Notes: generated by a model not told the origin, from the letters alone. 64,000 bases of DNA from Lunularia cruciata (GCA_948567375.1 OX419759.1:42870593-42934592); one strand, 5' to 3'. Positions 48,069 through 61,541 are shown, counted from the first letter of the stretch. Program-made: numbers and translations.

Positions 48069-50482
48069 TAGGGCTACTATGGCAGGTATAGAGAAATTCT
48101 AGTTCATGGAGGATGAGGTGGTGGTAGAGGATCTACACCTAGTAGAGGTGCAATACATGCCCTTACTTTTGATATAGTTATGGCTACTTGGATTGAGCAG
48201 TTGGAGCAAAGATTGGCTAGTATGGCCATTGCTCAGAGGAGATCACATTTGGGTGTTGAGGCTTCCACCTCATATGCTGGTGATAGAGATGCTTTGGACT
48301 TCATGTGTGTAGCAACATAGGTGGATGCATATACAACAATGACTAGGAGTGCAATACATGCTCCAGAGCCTAGAAGAGCCTCAGTGGAGTTGGACCCACA
48401 AAGAGGAGAGGTTGGGAGACATGTCAAACTTCCCCAGTCTTTCATGCTATCTGAGGCATTGCAGACAACATCCACGGCTCCTAAATACCCCAGTGCAGGT
48501 GTGGTAGGTGGTGATGGGGTGCATGATGGAATACCTACTAGTCAACCACCTACTACTACACAAATTGAGTTGAGCATGATGTTGGGGGCGGCTCAGCTGA
48601 TTATGCGGTGCCCTTTGTTTTTAGCCGGTGACATGTTTACATTGGAAGTTGACCCAACTCCACTGTTCTGGTTGGCTGCCACACTTTGTGAGGGTAGGGA
48701 TGATGCAGTTCCTACTACTAAAGCAGAGGTGGTTGATATTTGAGCTGACTTGGTTGAAGAGCATGGGATCCATTCAACGACCAGGCAACAATGACTAGAC
48801 TGGAGGAGTTGCCAACTAGACCAGCCTTTGAGAGAGCACGGTTCACACTTGGTATTGTCCTATTGGATAACTAGAGGTGGATTTTCTGTTTGGTGGGACC
48901 TTCAAGGAAGGTCTATACACCATAGAGAGTCTTGTTAGACTCTGGTGCACAATCCCTTATGTTGGGGAAGGTTGGAGTAGTTGGTCTAGAGTTACGAAAG
49001 ACCGATGTGGAGAGGTGTCCATTTCAGATCCAGATATCTCTAGGTGGTGGTTTGACATAATACATCACACTGTGGAGGGGTATCCATTTCAGATCCAGAT
49101 ATCTTTAGGTGGTGGTTTGACACAATACATCACACGTGGAGAGCTTGTTATTTAGGTTTAGCCTAGTCATCCGATTGATAGCTTGGTGGTGAGAGCTCAA
49201 GCTATTACAACAGTAGCTGAGTCATATGATGTGCTAGTTGGGAGAGCAGTGTTGTATCCCATGGGTTTCAGTTTTGACTATTGGGAGGAGACAGTCTCCT
49301 ATAGACCAGGTTGGCAATTTGGTGAGGGATGAGTATGTTGCCTACCAGTACGCGTTAGTAGTGGTAGTCTTGGCTCACTATAGTTCAAGATCATGGCAAC
49401 ATCAGTTTCAACTTTCAGTGGTGCAATTACTTGGCTTGGTGACTTGTTGGAGGAGAACGCTCATGCAGAAGATACTCTAGTACCATAGGAGATCACTCAG
49501 ATTTGGAGTACGAGTGGGATTGTTCCATTCACCTTGGATGTTCCATTGTGGAGTTTAGAGGAGGCATTGTAGTATCATGCAGATTGGTTGATGCATTAGG
49601 CTTAGAGTGGAGCCTTTGTACCACCAGGAGATGAGTGTGAGGATGAGCCTCTAGAGTCAATTACCTTGATACCTTTGGATACCACACTCATTGCTTGGCA
49701 GTATCCAATAGAGGGAGTATGTCTATTGGAGTTGTTTGATAGGATTAGCACCGGACTAGCTGCGGTCCTACAAGCGGGTATATGAGTACAAAGGTACTTG
49801 TATGTGGAGAAAGATGAGACTGCTAGGCAAGTCTCTCTACATCATGTGGCCCACTTGACCTATCAATATCTGGAGTTATTATCGATGTCAACAATCAAGG
49901 GTTATCGGAAGGCCCTACCAGTAAATATTTCCTTACTAGAGGCGCATGATCTGGAGTGACATGGGCTTGTTGATTTGGTGATTTTGGGATGGCCATGTTA
50001 GGGATATACACGTGTTGGCTGAGGTTTGGGTCTTCAAGATCCTTGTTCTAGTGTGTTTTGGGAGATGTAATGGATACTACAACATCTCCAAGTTCATCAA
50101 TCCGTTTCTCTAGCTTACCTTTTGGAGAACGTTCCTTTGATGGGTGATTCTCACACCAGAGTGGTGGCGAGTACATCATGTCCATTCTTGGATGGGATCT
50201 GTTGGATTGTTAGATGTAGTCAGAGTGGGATCACGGGCTTATCATCTTCATCTTTGGTGGACAAACCTCTTACCTAGAGAGGTTTTACAGTGTGCATATG
50301 ATAGGATTCAATGACTAGATCATATCTTTGTTGATGACATCTTAGATTTGGAGCGTCAGTCTCAAATGGTGGTAGTGGTTGATAGGTCACCTATAATAGT
50401 GGTGAACCTAGTTGGATAGCTTAGAGTTGCTTTTCCCACACTTATGATTTTCCCAAGCTCTCATGCTTTTTGAGAAGGAGGA

Positions 50483-50907
50483 TGTAACAATATAGAGTTT
50501 AGCGACAAAGTTAGTCGGGCTTACGAAGTAGCACATAAGACAAAGTAGCCTAGAATATTCCAGAAGTATCTAGGAAGCTTCTTGGGAAGCTTCTTGGGAA
50601 GCTTCCAGCTAGCTTAGCTTGCACCTCAAGTAAGTAGCTTCTAGAAGGAAGCTTCTAGAACCTTCCAACTAGCTTAGCTTGCACGCCAAGTAGGCGGCTT
50701 CTAGAAAGAAGCTTCTTAAGAAGCTTCCTAGTTAACTTGGCTTGCACTCTAAGAAAGCGGCTTGAGGAAGCTTCTCAAGGGCCTTGTATGCTACCTATAA
50801 ATACCAAAGCCAAAGCTCATACTAGGCATTTGGAGTTTTCCCTCATTCAAGTGTTCCAATGTGAGTTTCCATTCTCCTATTTCTCTCCTTGGATTTGGTC
50901 TTTTACA
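50483..50907 (+). repeat. 5' LTR of the nested chromovirus
   Basis: Starts TGTAACAATATAGAG and ends GGTCTTTTACA. TATAAATA at 50796-50803 is the likely promoter box, preceded by arrays of GAAGCTTC- and TTCTAGAA-type palindromes. Confidence 0.95.
50553..50735 (+). promoter_or_regulatory. Heat-shock-element array in the 5' LTR
   Basis: Contains a perfect three-unit heat-shock element GAATATTCCAGAA (50553-50565) and a perfect four-unit element at 50648-50665 (GAA, TTC, GAA, TTC separated by two bases each), plus repeated GAAGCTTC and TTCTAGAA blocks. Heat-shock transcription factors bind alternating nGAAn units. The perfect elements lie about 130-240 bp upstream of the TATAAATA box. Function is inferred from motif only. 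Confidence 0.75.
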
Positions 50908-50920
50908 TTGGTATTAGAGC
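50908..50920 (+). other. Primer-binding site of the nested chromovirus
   Basis: TTGGTATTAGAGC directly follows the 5' LTR and resembles the complement of the initiator methionine tRNA 3' end used by most plant LTR retrotransposons. Confidence 0.8.
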
Positions 50921-53900
50921 AGGAATGGGATGGATGGAATTTATGGACCACCAAATCCATTTCCACAAAACCATTGGAGTTTTCATATCCAAATACTACC
51001 CAAGCATTGTTTCACACAATTTATCACCTCGCACTTTGGACAAGATTTTTTGCATATGATCACCATATCTGAGGAACCCTTGGTGCTTCCGGTTGTAACT
51101 TATGAAACGGTGGACGTGCTATTTCTATATGTTAATAAATTAGATAGATTGGGAGTGGTGTGATAGAGGAGCAACTATGGCGGCAATACTTGATGTTATC
51201 CTTGCTATGCAATAGCAAATCAAGCACCTTACTCGATTGTTGGATGAACGAGATCTTTGACAACAAGAGCAGGTGGAGAGAGAACTAATTCGAGAAGCAG
51301 AAGATTGGATCAGATTCCCTAAACCCAAGGTATTTGAAGGCAAGAATCTCCTGGGTGCAATGGAGAATTTTGTATTTGATTGTGAATGTTATTTTGAAGT
51401 TATCAATCTACAAGACAAGCGAAAACAGATTCTCTTGGTTTCTAGCCAATTGGATAGAGTAACAAAGCTATGGTGGAGATTTTGAGTAGAGCAAGCCAAA
51501 CGACAAATAGTTATACCAATCTTGACATGGGCAAAATTCAACAGTGCAATAATTAGTCAGTTCCAAGCTATAAATGCCACACAAGCTACATGGTATAAGT
51601 TGACAGAGTTGAAACAGATTGGCTCTGTAAGAAGTTACATCATGCAGTTCCAAAACACCATCATGCAAATTCCAGATATATTGGAAGGTGAAGCTCTGGA
51701 TCAATTCATGAGGGGCTTGAAGGAAAGAACCAAATTAGAGGTAACCATGCCAGAGCCACAACACTTGGAGGAAGCCATGCGGTTGGCCAAACGTTTTGAT
51801 TCCTTGGTGGCAACAACTTGGTCTTGACCTCGACCTCCACAAAGCCTACCAATACACTACACACAAGTGGAAGAGCCAGCACAAATGGAGATTGATGCCA
51901 TTCAATGAAGACCACTTGGCACGGTAGATAGGGAGAAACTGCAACAAAATGGTGGTTGTTTTATTGTTGCTAGTTGGAGCATCGCGTTGCTGAATGTCCA
52001 CTCAAGAATGGATGACCTTGACAAGTTGCCCAAGTGGAGGTTGTGGAGCGGAATGATCAAGGAAACAAGGAATTCTAGTAGAGAATTTGAGCCGCCTACT
52101 GGGAGCTTGATTAGTTCCAATGGGATTGAAGGCTCGACCTATGCAAGTTTGCTTCACTTGCAAGGTATGATATCTAATCGGGGTTGTAGATTTTGGTTGA
52201 TTCTGAAAGTTCAAAGAATTGCATGTCTATGCAAGTAGCAAAGGAATTGGATATTTCTATCAAGCCAATGATTGGAAGTAGTTTGATGATGGTGGATGGT
52301 AGAAAGGGTTTAGCATTTTGCACCTTGCATCTTGTTACCTTCAAGATTGGGAAAGAGTATTTGGAGTGTATGAGGTTTGTAGTGGCACCTCTACACTATG
52401 ATATCATTCTAGGTCTACCTTGGCTTGAACGTCATAAGGTTCAATTTGATTGGACCCAATGCCAAATTTAAATACAACACCAAGGTAGGAATTTCCGATT
52501 AAGTTGTCTAGCACTTCTGAGTAAGACACCTAAGAATAGTCAGTCCCAAGATAGGAAGTTTGTCGAGAAGGTAGCCATAGAGAAAACCTTGAAGGAAGTG
52601 GAGTCCCAAGATGGGAAGTTTGCCAAGAAGGCAACCATGGAGCAGGCTTGGAAGAGAGATGAGTCCCTAGAAGGGAAGTTTGTTAGTAAAGTAGCCATAG
52701 AGCAAGCTTTAGAGGAAGATACGTCTATATTTGCGGTGTGGATCAAGCCAATTGCACAAGACCAATCTGTGGAGGACCAAGAGCCTCATCAAGTAATGGT
52801 TGATCGAATAGTTAAGGAGTTTGCGGACTTGTTTCTAAATGATCTGCCAAAGGGATTACCCTCCAATCGAGGTATGCCTTTCAAAATTGAGTTATTGCCA
52901 AGGAGTACTCCAGTGAGTAGACCGGTCTATTGGCTCTCATCAAAGGAGTTGGAGGAGTTGTGAACAACACTTACAAAGTTGTTGGAGAAGGACTTCATAT
53001 GACATAGTACCTCTCCTTGGGGAGCACCGGTACTATTTGTTCCAAAGAATGATGGAGGACTTTGTTTCTGTATTGATTATCGTGGGCTCAATAAGCAAAC
53101 CATGAAGAATGCATATCCCTTGCCTTGGATTGATGACTTTCTTGATCAACTAAGTGGAGCACATTTCTTTTCCAAGTTGGATCTTTGCAGCGACTATTGG
53201 CAAATTCCAATTGATAGAGAGGATGTGCAAAAGATTACCTTTCGCACAAGGTATAGGCATTTTGAGTGGAGAGTTTTACCTTTTGGGCTCACTAATGCTC
53301 CAACAGTCTTCATGCATCAGATGCATCAGGTGTTGGATAGACTATTAGATCTGTGAATGGTGGTATTCTTGGATGATATCTTAATCTATAGCAAGATAGA
53401 GACAGAACACATGAATCATGTGCGAGAAGTCCTAAGACGACTACGACAATGGAAATTTTACTACAAGAAGTCGAAGTGTGCCTTTTAGCAGAAGGAGGTT
53501 ATCTTCTTGGGTCATAAGATCTCCTTAGAGGAGATCAAGATGGAAGAAGAGAAGATCAAGGCCATTACTGATTGGCTTACCCCAAAGGATGTTATAGAAG
53601 TACGGGCATTCAATGGATTGGCCAGTTTTTACCGGTGGTTCATCCACTATTATGCTCATGTGGCTGCACCATTGACTGACATCTTGGAAGAAAACTCGAG
53701 CTTCCAGTGGAACACCAAGTATGAAGACGTATTCCAGAAGTTGAAACATATGGTGTCTTCAAGACCCATTCTTCAACCATATGATCCTCAACTACCTTGT
53801 GTGGTTGATTTTGATGCTCTAACTTTACATTTGAAGTTGTGTTGCAACAAGAATTCCCAGATGGACTACATCCCATTGCCTTTATGTCTTGCCGACTAAA

Positions 53901-55721
53901 TATAGCTGAAAGAAATTACTCTACTTGAGATTGGGAACAACTTGCAATGGTATATGCCACCAAGGTATGGAAGGATTATCTCTTGGGGAAACAAGTGATC
54001 ATGTGAACTGATCACAAGCCATTGTTATAAACCTTACACCTAGAGCACATGAAAAGTCGACATCATCGATGGGAAGAGCAACTCCAATTGTTTGACATCA
54101 AACTTGAGTACAAACCAGGTCGGTTCCATGTCATCCTTGATGCTCTATCACGACGACCTAATTTGAATTCTCTTCCTCTCATTGCAACAACAATTACGAT
54201 GGTGTCAATTGACCCCAAGATCTATAACGAGTTTTGGTTAGCTCTACAACAAGATCACTTCTTCCAAATGGTACATGGTCGTCCAACAACAAGTGACAAG
54301 GAGTACAACATCTTCTCCTTCAAGGAAGGCCTTCTATTCCATGCGGACCGAATCTATGTTCCAACCAAAGGTGATCTTCGACTTGTGTGCTTTCAAGAAG
54401 CCCATGATTTACCCATCATTGGTTACATGGGTGTGGACAAGACCTTGGGTACCCTCCAACGTCAATGGTGGTGGCCCAACATGACATGAGATGTTCAAGA
54501 ATTTGTCCGATCATGTGAGAGCTACCAACGTAACAAGGCCAGCAACCAAAAGCCGAGTGGACTCCTTCAACTGCTTGCCATTCCATCAGCTCACTGGGAG
54601 CATGTGAGCTTGGATCTCATCACATCCTTGCCAAAGACAAAACAAGGACACACCGCCATCGTGGTGTTTGTGGATAAGCTTAGTAAACAAATCCACTTGG
54701 CACCAACCTGTGATACTGTGGATGCTCCAACCTTAGCGCATATCTACTTTGACAATGTCTTCAAGCATCATGGGATGCCATGCGTACTCATCTCCGACCA
54801 TGATCCTTGATTTACCGGGAAGTTTTGGCAAGCACTCTTTCAGATACTTGGCACCAAGCTTGCTTTGTCCACGGCCTATCATCCTCAAACTGATGGACAA
54901 ACTGATGGATTAACCAAATGTGCAAATTGTACATTGGAGGATATGTTGCATACCTTTGTCAATGTCCACCATACCAATTGAGATGAATGTCTTGCCACTA
55001 CAGGATTTGCCTACAACAATTCCAAACAGGCAAGCACCAGATTCTCTCCTTTCTTTCTCAATTTTGGCCAAGATCCGCTTGTTCCATATTCTCTTCTTGC
55101 TCCTCCTCCATCTCAAGTTCCTCATACTTCCACATTCTTGACCACTATATCCCAATCTCTCCTACAAGCCAAGTCTCACCTCCTTGTTGCTTAGAATCAC
55201 CAAAAACAATATGCAGACCACCATTGTCGTGATCTCACCTTTGAAGTTGGTGATAAATTCATGCTATCCTCCAGTAACCTCCCTCTCCCACTTGATACCC
55301 AAGTTTGTAAACTTGCCCCTAATTGGATAGGACCCTTTGATATCACCCAAATTGTCTCTCTTGTTGCTTATCGACTTGCCTTGCCTTGCCTTGTCACATG
55401 CATATCCATCTTGTCTTTCATGTTTCCAAGTTGAAACCCTTTGTTCCTAACCCCTCTTCCTTTTCCTCTTGAGTCCAACCTCCCCCTCTTCCTGTCCCTA
55501 TCAATGATCATGAGGAGTACAAAGTTGATCGTATCCTTGCGTGTCACCATATTCAACAAGGCCGTTGCCAACATACGGAGTATAATGTCCTTTGGAAAGG
55601 GTATCCCCTTCATGATACCACCTAGGAACCTCTTTCTCACCTCCAGATTGCATAGACGGCCATCCAAGAATTTGAAGCTTCATTGGCAATGAGGGTGTCA
55701 CCAACTAGCGGCGGGAGAATA

Positions 55722-56146
55722 TGTAACAATATGGAGTTTAGCAATGAAGTTAGTCGGGCTTACGAAGTAGCACATAAGACAAAGTAGCCTAGAATATTCC
55801 AGAAGTATCTAGGAAGCTTCTTGGGAAGCTTCCCGGCTAGCTTAGCTTGCACCTCAAGTAAGTAGTTTCCATAAGGAAGCTTCTAGAACCTTCCAACTAG
55901 CTTAGCTTGCATGCCAAGTAGGTGGCTTCTAGAAGGAAGCTTCTTGAGAAGCTTCCTAGTTAACTTGTTTGCACTCTAAGAAAGCGGCTTGAGGAAGCTT
56001 CTTTAGAAGCTTCTCAAGGGCCTTGTATGCTACCTATAAATACCAAAGCCAAAGCTCATGTTAGGCATTTGGAGTTTTCCTTCATTCAAGTGTCCCAATG
56101 TGAGTTTCAATTCTCCTATTTCTCTCCTTGGATTTGGTCTTTTACA
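55722..56146 (+). repeat. 3' LTR of the nested chromovirus
   Basis: 425 bp, same ends as the 5' LTR; TATAAATA at 56035-56042. Confidence 0.95.
55792..55893 (+). promoter_or_regulatory. Heat-shock-element array in the 3' LTR
   Basis: The three-unit element GAATATTCCAGAA (55792-55804) and the four-unit GAA/TTC element (55876-55893) are both kept perfectly although the two LTRs have diverged elsewhere. Confidence 0.75.
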
Positions 56147-57037
56147 GAGGACCTAGACTTGCTTGGGGCTCATAATTACAATAGTTGGTGGAGCCCAACG
56201 CTAATGAGAGAGACCAGGCAATGGATTTTTCACGGGTATTACTATTTTTCTAGCAGTATCAGAGACATCCATGCATCAAGTGTTAGGTCAGGCTATGGAC
56301 CTGAACTATTTGACCTGGATTGGGTGCCTTGGCTTGGCAGAGTAGAGTAGGATGCGCTTGATAGGCATCACCATATAGACACTTGTGAGCTCTATACCTA
56401 TCAAGACGATTCAGGCACATGTTGGGAGTGATGGACCTAGTGGACATGGTATTCTTGGGACACAACCAATAGCTACTAGGGAGAGTGGTCTACTTGGAGC
56501 CATCCAGGTGAGCGTGGGCTACTTGGATTACACCCTTGGTCCACTTGGGATGCAACTAGAAGATGTGTAGAGCTTGCAACCAGAGTGGAGGGAGTTTTTC
56601 ACACAGAGGTTGGAACCTCTAGTGGTTGGAGGCATGACACTACTGCTCCCAAGGGCCTAGTGTAGCAACCAATCAATACGTCTTCCATTCTTGTGATAGT
56701 TACAAAGGATACTTGGGAGCTAGATCTTGGACCCAAGCTTACAAGAGAAGAAAGAAGAAGAGTTTGGAGGTTCTTGAGGAGCTACACGAGTTGTTTTGCC
56801 TTCAATATGAAGGATTTGGGTGCTCTAAAGGGACATGGTATACAGATTGAGCTTACTAATGATACACCAGTTTTCCAACATCCTTATTGCTATAGTGGAG
56901 AGGACATTGATTCAGAGCCAAAGTAGAGACTTTTTTGAGGCTGGTTTGGTGGAGATCTCACATGGAGAGTTTCATCAGCTACAATGATGCCAGCCAAGAA
57001 GGATATGCATAACAACTACACAAATAGTCGGATGTGT

Positions 57038-57758
57038 TGTAATACCAAGAGCTAGCAATATGATCTAGATGTGAAATTTGGTTTGGTAACATCTTGAATG
57101 ATTTTATACATGATGGTCAAAATAGATCAGATAGAAGTATCACCAAAAGAGTACTTCTACTAATAAGGCAAAAACCAAAATAGACTTGAAAACCTTAGAA
57201 CCAATAGCTAGACATATGATCTAAAGGTGAGAATTGGTTTGGTAACACATGATGAACTGAATAGATCAAAAGAGGTATCACCAAAAGGGGACTTCTACTA
57301 ATAGAGTAGGAACCAAAATATGCTTGAAATCTTTGAATGCAATTTCAGAGGCCTAAACAGATGAATTAGGCCTCAAAAATGTGCCAATTCCCCCACACCA
57401 ATAGAGGAAAGGTTGGCCTTCCCTTCCCTCCACTTTGTCTTGTCAAGAGCTTTCCAGTGGTACCTCGCCCACATGATTTTGAGATTCCTACAAGAAGATT
57501 CCTTAAAAGATTCCCTTTGGTCAAAGCTTATTTCACCAACCAGATAGGACCAGGACCGACAGGTCACCCATCCAAGTAAATAATCCAAGGGTGGAGCTTC
57601 CTGACATGTCACCTATCTATGTGCCTAATCCTAGGGTGGAGCTTCCTTGGAAGAGATCCTCTTTGTCTATATAATAAAGAGAAGGTGCTCCTTGGGGCAT
57701 CCGATGATTGAGTGTGAAATCTATGTTTTCTCTCTTCTCTTGTCCTTGGAGTATTACA
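57038..57758 (+). repeat. Solo LTR C, with exact 5-bp target duplication
   Basis: 721 bp, TGTAATAC to GTATTACA, flanked by TGTGT on both sides (57033-57037 and 57759-57763). It lies inside the reverse transcriptase region of the outer element. Confidence 0.93.
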
Positions 57759-60658
57759 TGTGTGGAGATTACCGTCCTATCAACCAATAGACTAGGGTTG
57801 ATTGGTATGCCATGCCTACACCGGAGGAGATTTTTGATGCAATTGGGCATGCAAAGGTCTTCAATACTTTGGATCTTCGAGTGGGATATCATTAGTTTCC
57901 GATCAAGGAGGAAGATAAGTCCAAGACAACATTTTGGGCTATTGATCCTCATGGTAAGGATGTGTTATATCAAGGGAGGTTCTTACCATTTGGGTTAAAG
58001 AACGCTCCTATTGAGTTCTAGAGGGTCATGGATAGGATCCTAGTTGGATTGGATTTTCCTCGGTGCTATATTAATGACATTTTGATCTATAACACTACTG
58101 TGGAGGAGCATGAGAGATAGTTGTTGGAGTGTTTGAGAGGTTGAGATCTCATGGACTCAAATTACATCTTGGGCAATGTAGGTTCTTCCATGAGCAAGTT
58201 GAGTATTTGGGTCACACTATCTACCCTAGAGGACTTGGTGTTCAACAAACCAAGGTGGAGGCTATTGCACATATTCCTCGGCCTACGGATGTGAGCAAAG
58301 TGCGAGCATTCATTGGGTTGGTAAACTTCTATCACCACTATGTTAGAGGATTTAGTGCCATTGCCCAGGCCTTGATGAAGCTGACCAAGCTTACACATGA
58401 GTTGTGTTGGGGAGATGAGCAAGAGAGAGCTTTTGTAGAGCTCAAGGAGAGGTTGACATCTGCTCCTATTTTGAGGAGACCAATCAGAGGACGACCATTT
58501 TAGGTTCATAATGATTGGAGTATGTTGGGGCTTGGAGCGGTGCTCACCCAACATGATGATGAGGGGAAGGAGTTTGTGGTGGCCTATGCTAGTTGCTCCA
58601 ACAATTCAGTAGAGGCAAAGTATAGTTCATATGAGGGAGAGTCCTTGGTAGCAGTTTGGGCAGTAGCACATTTCCAATATTACCTTTTTGGTAACCCCTT
58701 CACTCTCATCACTGATCATTAGCCATTGAAGTGGTTGATGGATTCCGACAAGCTTTCAAGGAAGCTTGCACAATGGGTTCTAATTTTATAGGAGTATGAT
58801 TTCACAATTGTTCATAGACTTGGAGTGATGAACCGTGATGTAGATGGGTTGAGTAGAAACCCATGTCCCAACCAGTAGGATCAGACCGGAGCACGTTGGC
58901 ATGGTGAGACACATGAGGAGATAGTGCCAAGTTGGCATGCATCTGCCTTTCTTTGTATATTTTTTGAGACTTTGGTGGTATCTCTCTCGATGCATATAGG
59001 AGTTATTGAGGTTATAAATCCAAAGAGTGAAGATATTGGTACAATTCAATGAGACATTCATGATGATGTCTTAGTGATGGACTATCTTTGCATTGGTGTT
59101 GTGTGTGGTATATTTGGGGCCAAGGAGAGAGACCATGTCCTTTAGCAAGCCAAGCGGTTCAAATTGGAAGGTAGACACCTCCTTTGGGTATGGAAGGATG
59201 GTAGAGTACGAGTAGTACTACTTCCACCTCAAAGACCACAGTTGGTCTGTCATGCTCATGAGGAGCTAGGACATTTTGGAGTGAGACATACATATAGCTT
59301 ACTCTAGAGTCATTATTGGTGGTATGGTATGCAGACCAAGGTACAGGAGTTTGTTGCCAGATCTATGGTTTGTGACCAAGTTAGAGCATGATTCAATGTT
59401 CCTACGCCATAGTTACACCCATTACCTATCATGGGATTGGGTAACCGCTGGAGTTTGGACTTTGCTGGACCTTTACCACTAATTGTGAAACATCATTTGT
59501 ATGTTTTGGTGATGGTGGAGCACTCTTCCAAGTGGATTGAGTTGGTGGCACTTCTTGACAAGTCTAGTGAAGGATAGCTTACTCGTTCCTAGATCAAGTT
59601 CTTAGTCATTTTGGTGCACCAACTGAGGTTTTGACTGATCAAGGTACAAATTTCTTGGGGGAGTTTCAGGTCTTGTGTGACAAAGCTTTGATTGATCATC
59701 TTACTACATCTCGAGATCACCTTGAGGTTGATGGCTTAGTAGAGAGAGTGGTTTAGACGGTGAAGAGAGAATTGCATAAGTATGGTTTGTAGAGAGACCA
59801 CTTGGGAGATTGGGATCTCTAGTTAGCTTGGTTGGCTATGGGCCATCATTCAGCCGGCAAGCCTCCTTAGCATCCTTCTCTCCTTACTTTCTACTCTATG
59901 GACAAGATCCAGATTTACATGTAGCCATTCGTTGAGATGCTAATGCAGTTTTGGACTTGGATGATCCGGATATATGGATGAGCGCATGTTCTCAACGGGC
60001 AGAGATCTTTCAAAGAGTGATGCCAATGGCCTTTGAGAACTTGGCAATTGCTCAACATAGAGATACCTTATGTTATGCTACCAATCAAGGAGGAGGTTAT
60101 AGACCCTCAATCCATCAATTTCATCCAGGTGACTATGTATATCTATAGTAGACAACACCAATGACACTTGATGTTTTGACAAGCCGCACTATCTTGAAAG
60201 TGCATGAGGTTTTGCCATCCGGAGTCCTTGTGTTGGGACATGATGGTGTCATTTGGAAGGATCATGTGTGCAATTGTGCGCCATGCAACCTCCCAAACAT
60301 TAATGGTATTATAGACCCAAGCTTAGCACTTGTACGTGCAGGCTTGAGGTGTATGTTATATGGCTTTTCAAGTGGAGCTGCTACTATGTTAGTGTGTGAT
60401 AGCTATTCAAGAGGATGGCATATGGCATGTATGACTCCTCTCCTCATGGTGGTTCCTCAGGGATATTGGTTATCTCCTAGATGTACTTGCCCTATAGCTA
60501 GTTCATTCTTTATATGGTATAAATTGCAAATAGGTGACTAATGATGGGGCTCCATAGCATCCAGCCTTTTGATCTTTGCCCATCATAGGGTATACCATAT
60601 CTTGGATTAGATGTCTATCCGGAGTTAGAGGGACCTAATTGCCAGCTAGGGAGGCAAT

Positions 60659-61216
60659 TGTGACACTTTAGAGTCTATGTATGACTTATGTGTGAGTTGT
60701 GCTTCTATAATGTATGATATTGACAGCAATGTATGTTGTGTAGTGATGTATATCTGCATGACAACTATCATGCCATTTGTAATGCCGCATCTAGATTGCT
60801 CGGACATTAGAGTCATAGTGATAATAGTTAGAGGTGTTTTAGTACTTTCCCATAGACTACTTTCCGATGGTAAGATTTCATGTTTGGGGTATTGACTTCA
60901 TGGTTGGGCCCATCGTCACTTTGCACCGTTTGCACTATCAAGTGTGCCGCCAGCAAGACCGTTAGGGTTCTAGACCTAGCTCAAGTCTAGGGGTATACTT
61001 TTGAAGTGCAGCTCCAAAGAGCTCACTTCTTTGATGTTGAGCCTTTGAGTTCCTGGCTATAGTGGACAGAGGCCAGCGAGCGTCACCTAGATTCTCTTAG
61101 CTAGAATGGGTGTGGCTTGACTGTAATTAGTGCCCAAATTGTTGGTAGTTTATAGAGTGAAAGGTCAAGTATTGATCTGAGTTGAGTTGATTCAAGAGTT
61201 TTAAACAATCTTATTA
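60659..61216 (+). repeat. 3' LTR of the outer gypsy element
   Basis: Follows a purine tract (AGGGAGG) after the integrase region and begins TGTGACAC. From 60768 it aligns with 43199-43645. The right end is approximate. Confidence 0.7.
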
Positions 61217-61325
61217 TTGTGGCACTTTAGAGTCTATGCATGACTTATGTCTGAGTTGTGTTTCCATAGTGTATGATGTTGACAATGATGTATGTTGTGT
61301 AGCAATGTATATATGCACAACAATG
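61217..61325 (+). repeat. Second copy of the first 109 bases of the 3' LTR
   Basis: TGTGGCACTTTAGAGTCTAT onward matches 60659-60767 closely (shared ATGACTTATGT, GTATGATGTTGACA-like and TGTATGTTGTGTAG blocks), giving a tandem spacing of about 559 bp. Confidence 0.85.
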
Positions 61326-61541
61326 CTCAATCCCAAAGCATTTTCTTTAGTCAGTAAAATATAGTACTTTATCCTCACATTCTCTTGCATCTTTATTTGC
61401 AAGATAGAATTGAAAATTTATCCTTGTGAGCTCTATACTTCACCTTGAATTGCAAGATAGGGTTGAAAGTGCATGCTTGGGTATTATTGATCTAGAATCC
61501 AACTTTGTGAAATGTATATTGCCTTTTATATGTTTCTTTCA

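Larger units (their letters stand above)
50483..56146 (+). mobile_element. Full-length chromodomain-type Ty3/gypsy element (chromovirus), fossil
   Basis: A 5664-bp element with two 425-bp LTRs and an exact 5-bp target duplication GAGGA (50478-50482 and 56147-56151). Parts: 5' LTR, primer-binding site like initiator-Met tRNA (TTGGTATTAGAGC at 50908), gag (about 51270-51830), protease (about 52190-52470), reverse transcriptase (about 52860-53480), RNase H (about 53600-54100), integrase zinc-binding and core (about 54400-55050), chromodomain-like segment (about 55515-55660, EYKVDRIL and YNVLWKGY), purine tract GCGGGAGAATA and 3' LTR. LTRs differ at about 4-5 percent of sites by eye, so a few million years if ordinary plant rates apply. 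Structurally whole at its ends but coding regions are broken, about ten or more times. Confidence 0.93.
43199..61216 (+). mobile_element. Old Ty3/gypsy element carrying four nested insertions, fossil
   Basis: A plus-strand gypsy element of about 10 kb once the inserts are discounted. Parts: 5' LTR remnant (43199-43645), leader with an 86-bp tandem array, gag (about 45223-45556 and 46315-47333, with zinc-knuckle motifs CWTCGGPHHGREC and CEHCHKFGH), protease-like region (about 48850-49150), reverse transcriptase (about 56700-57037 and 57764-58110), RNase H (about 58400-58860), integrase (about 59200-60150) and 3' LTR (60659-61216). Inserts are solo LTRs at 45557, 47334 and 57038 and a full-length chromovirus at 50483. 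Comparable LTR parts differ at roughly one site in eight by eye, so it is much older than the nested chromovirus. Broken many times. Confidence 0.85.
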
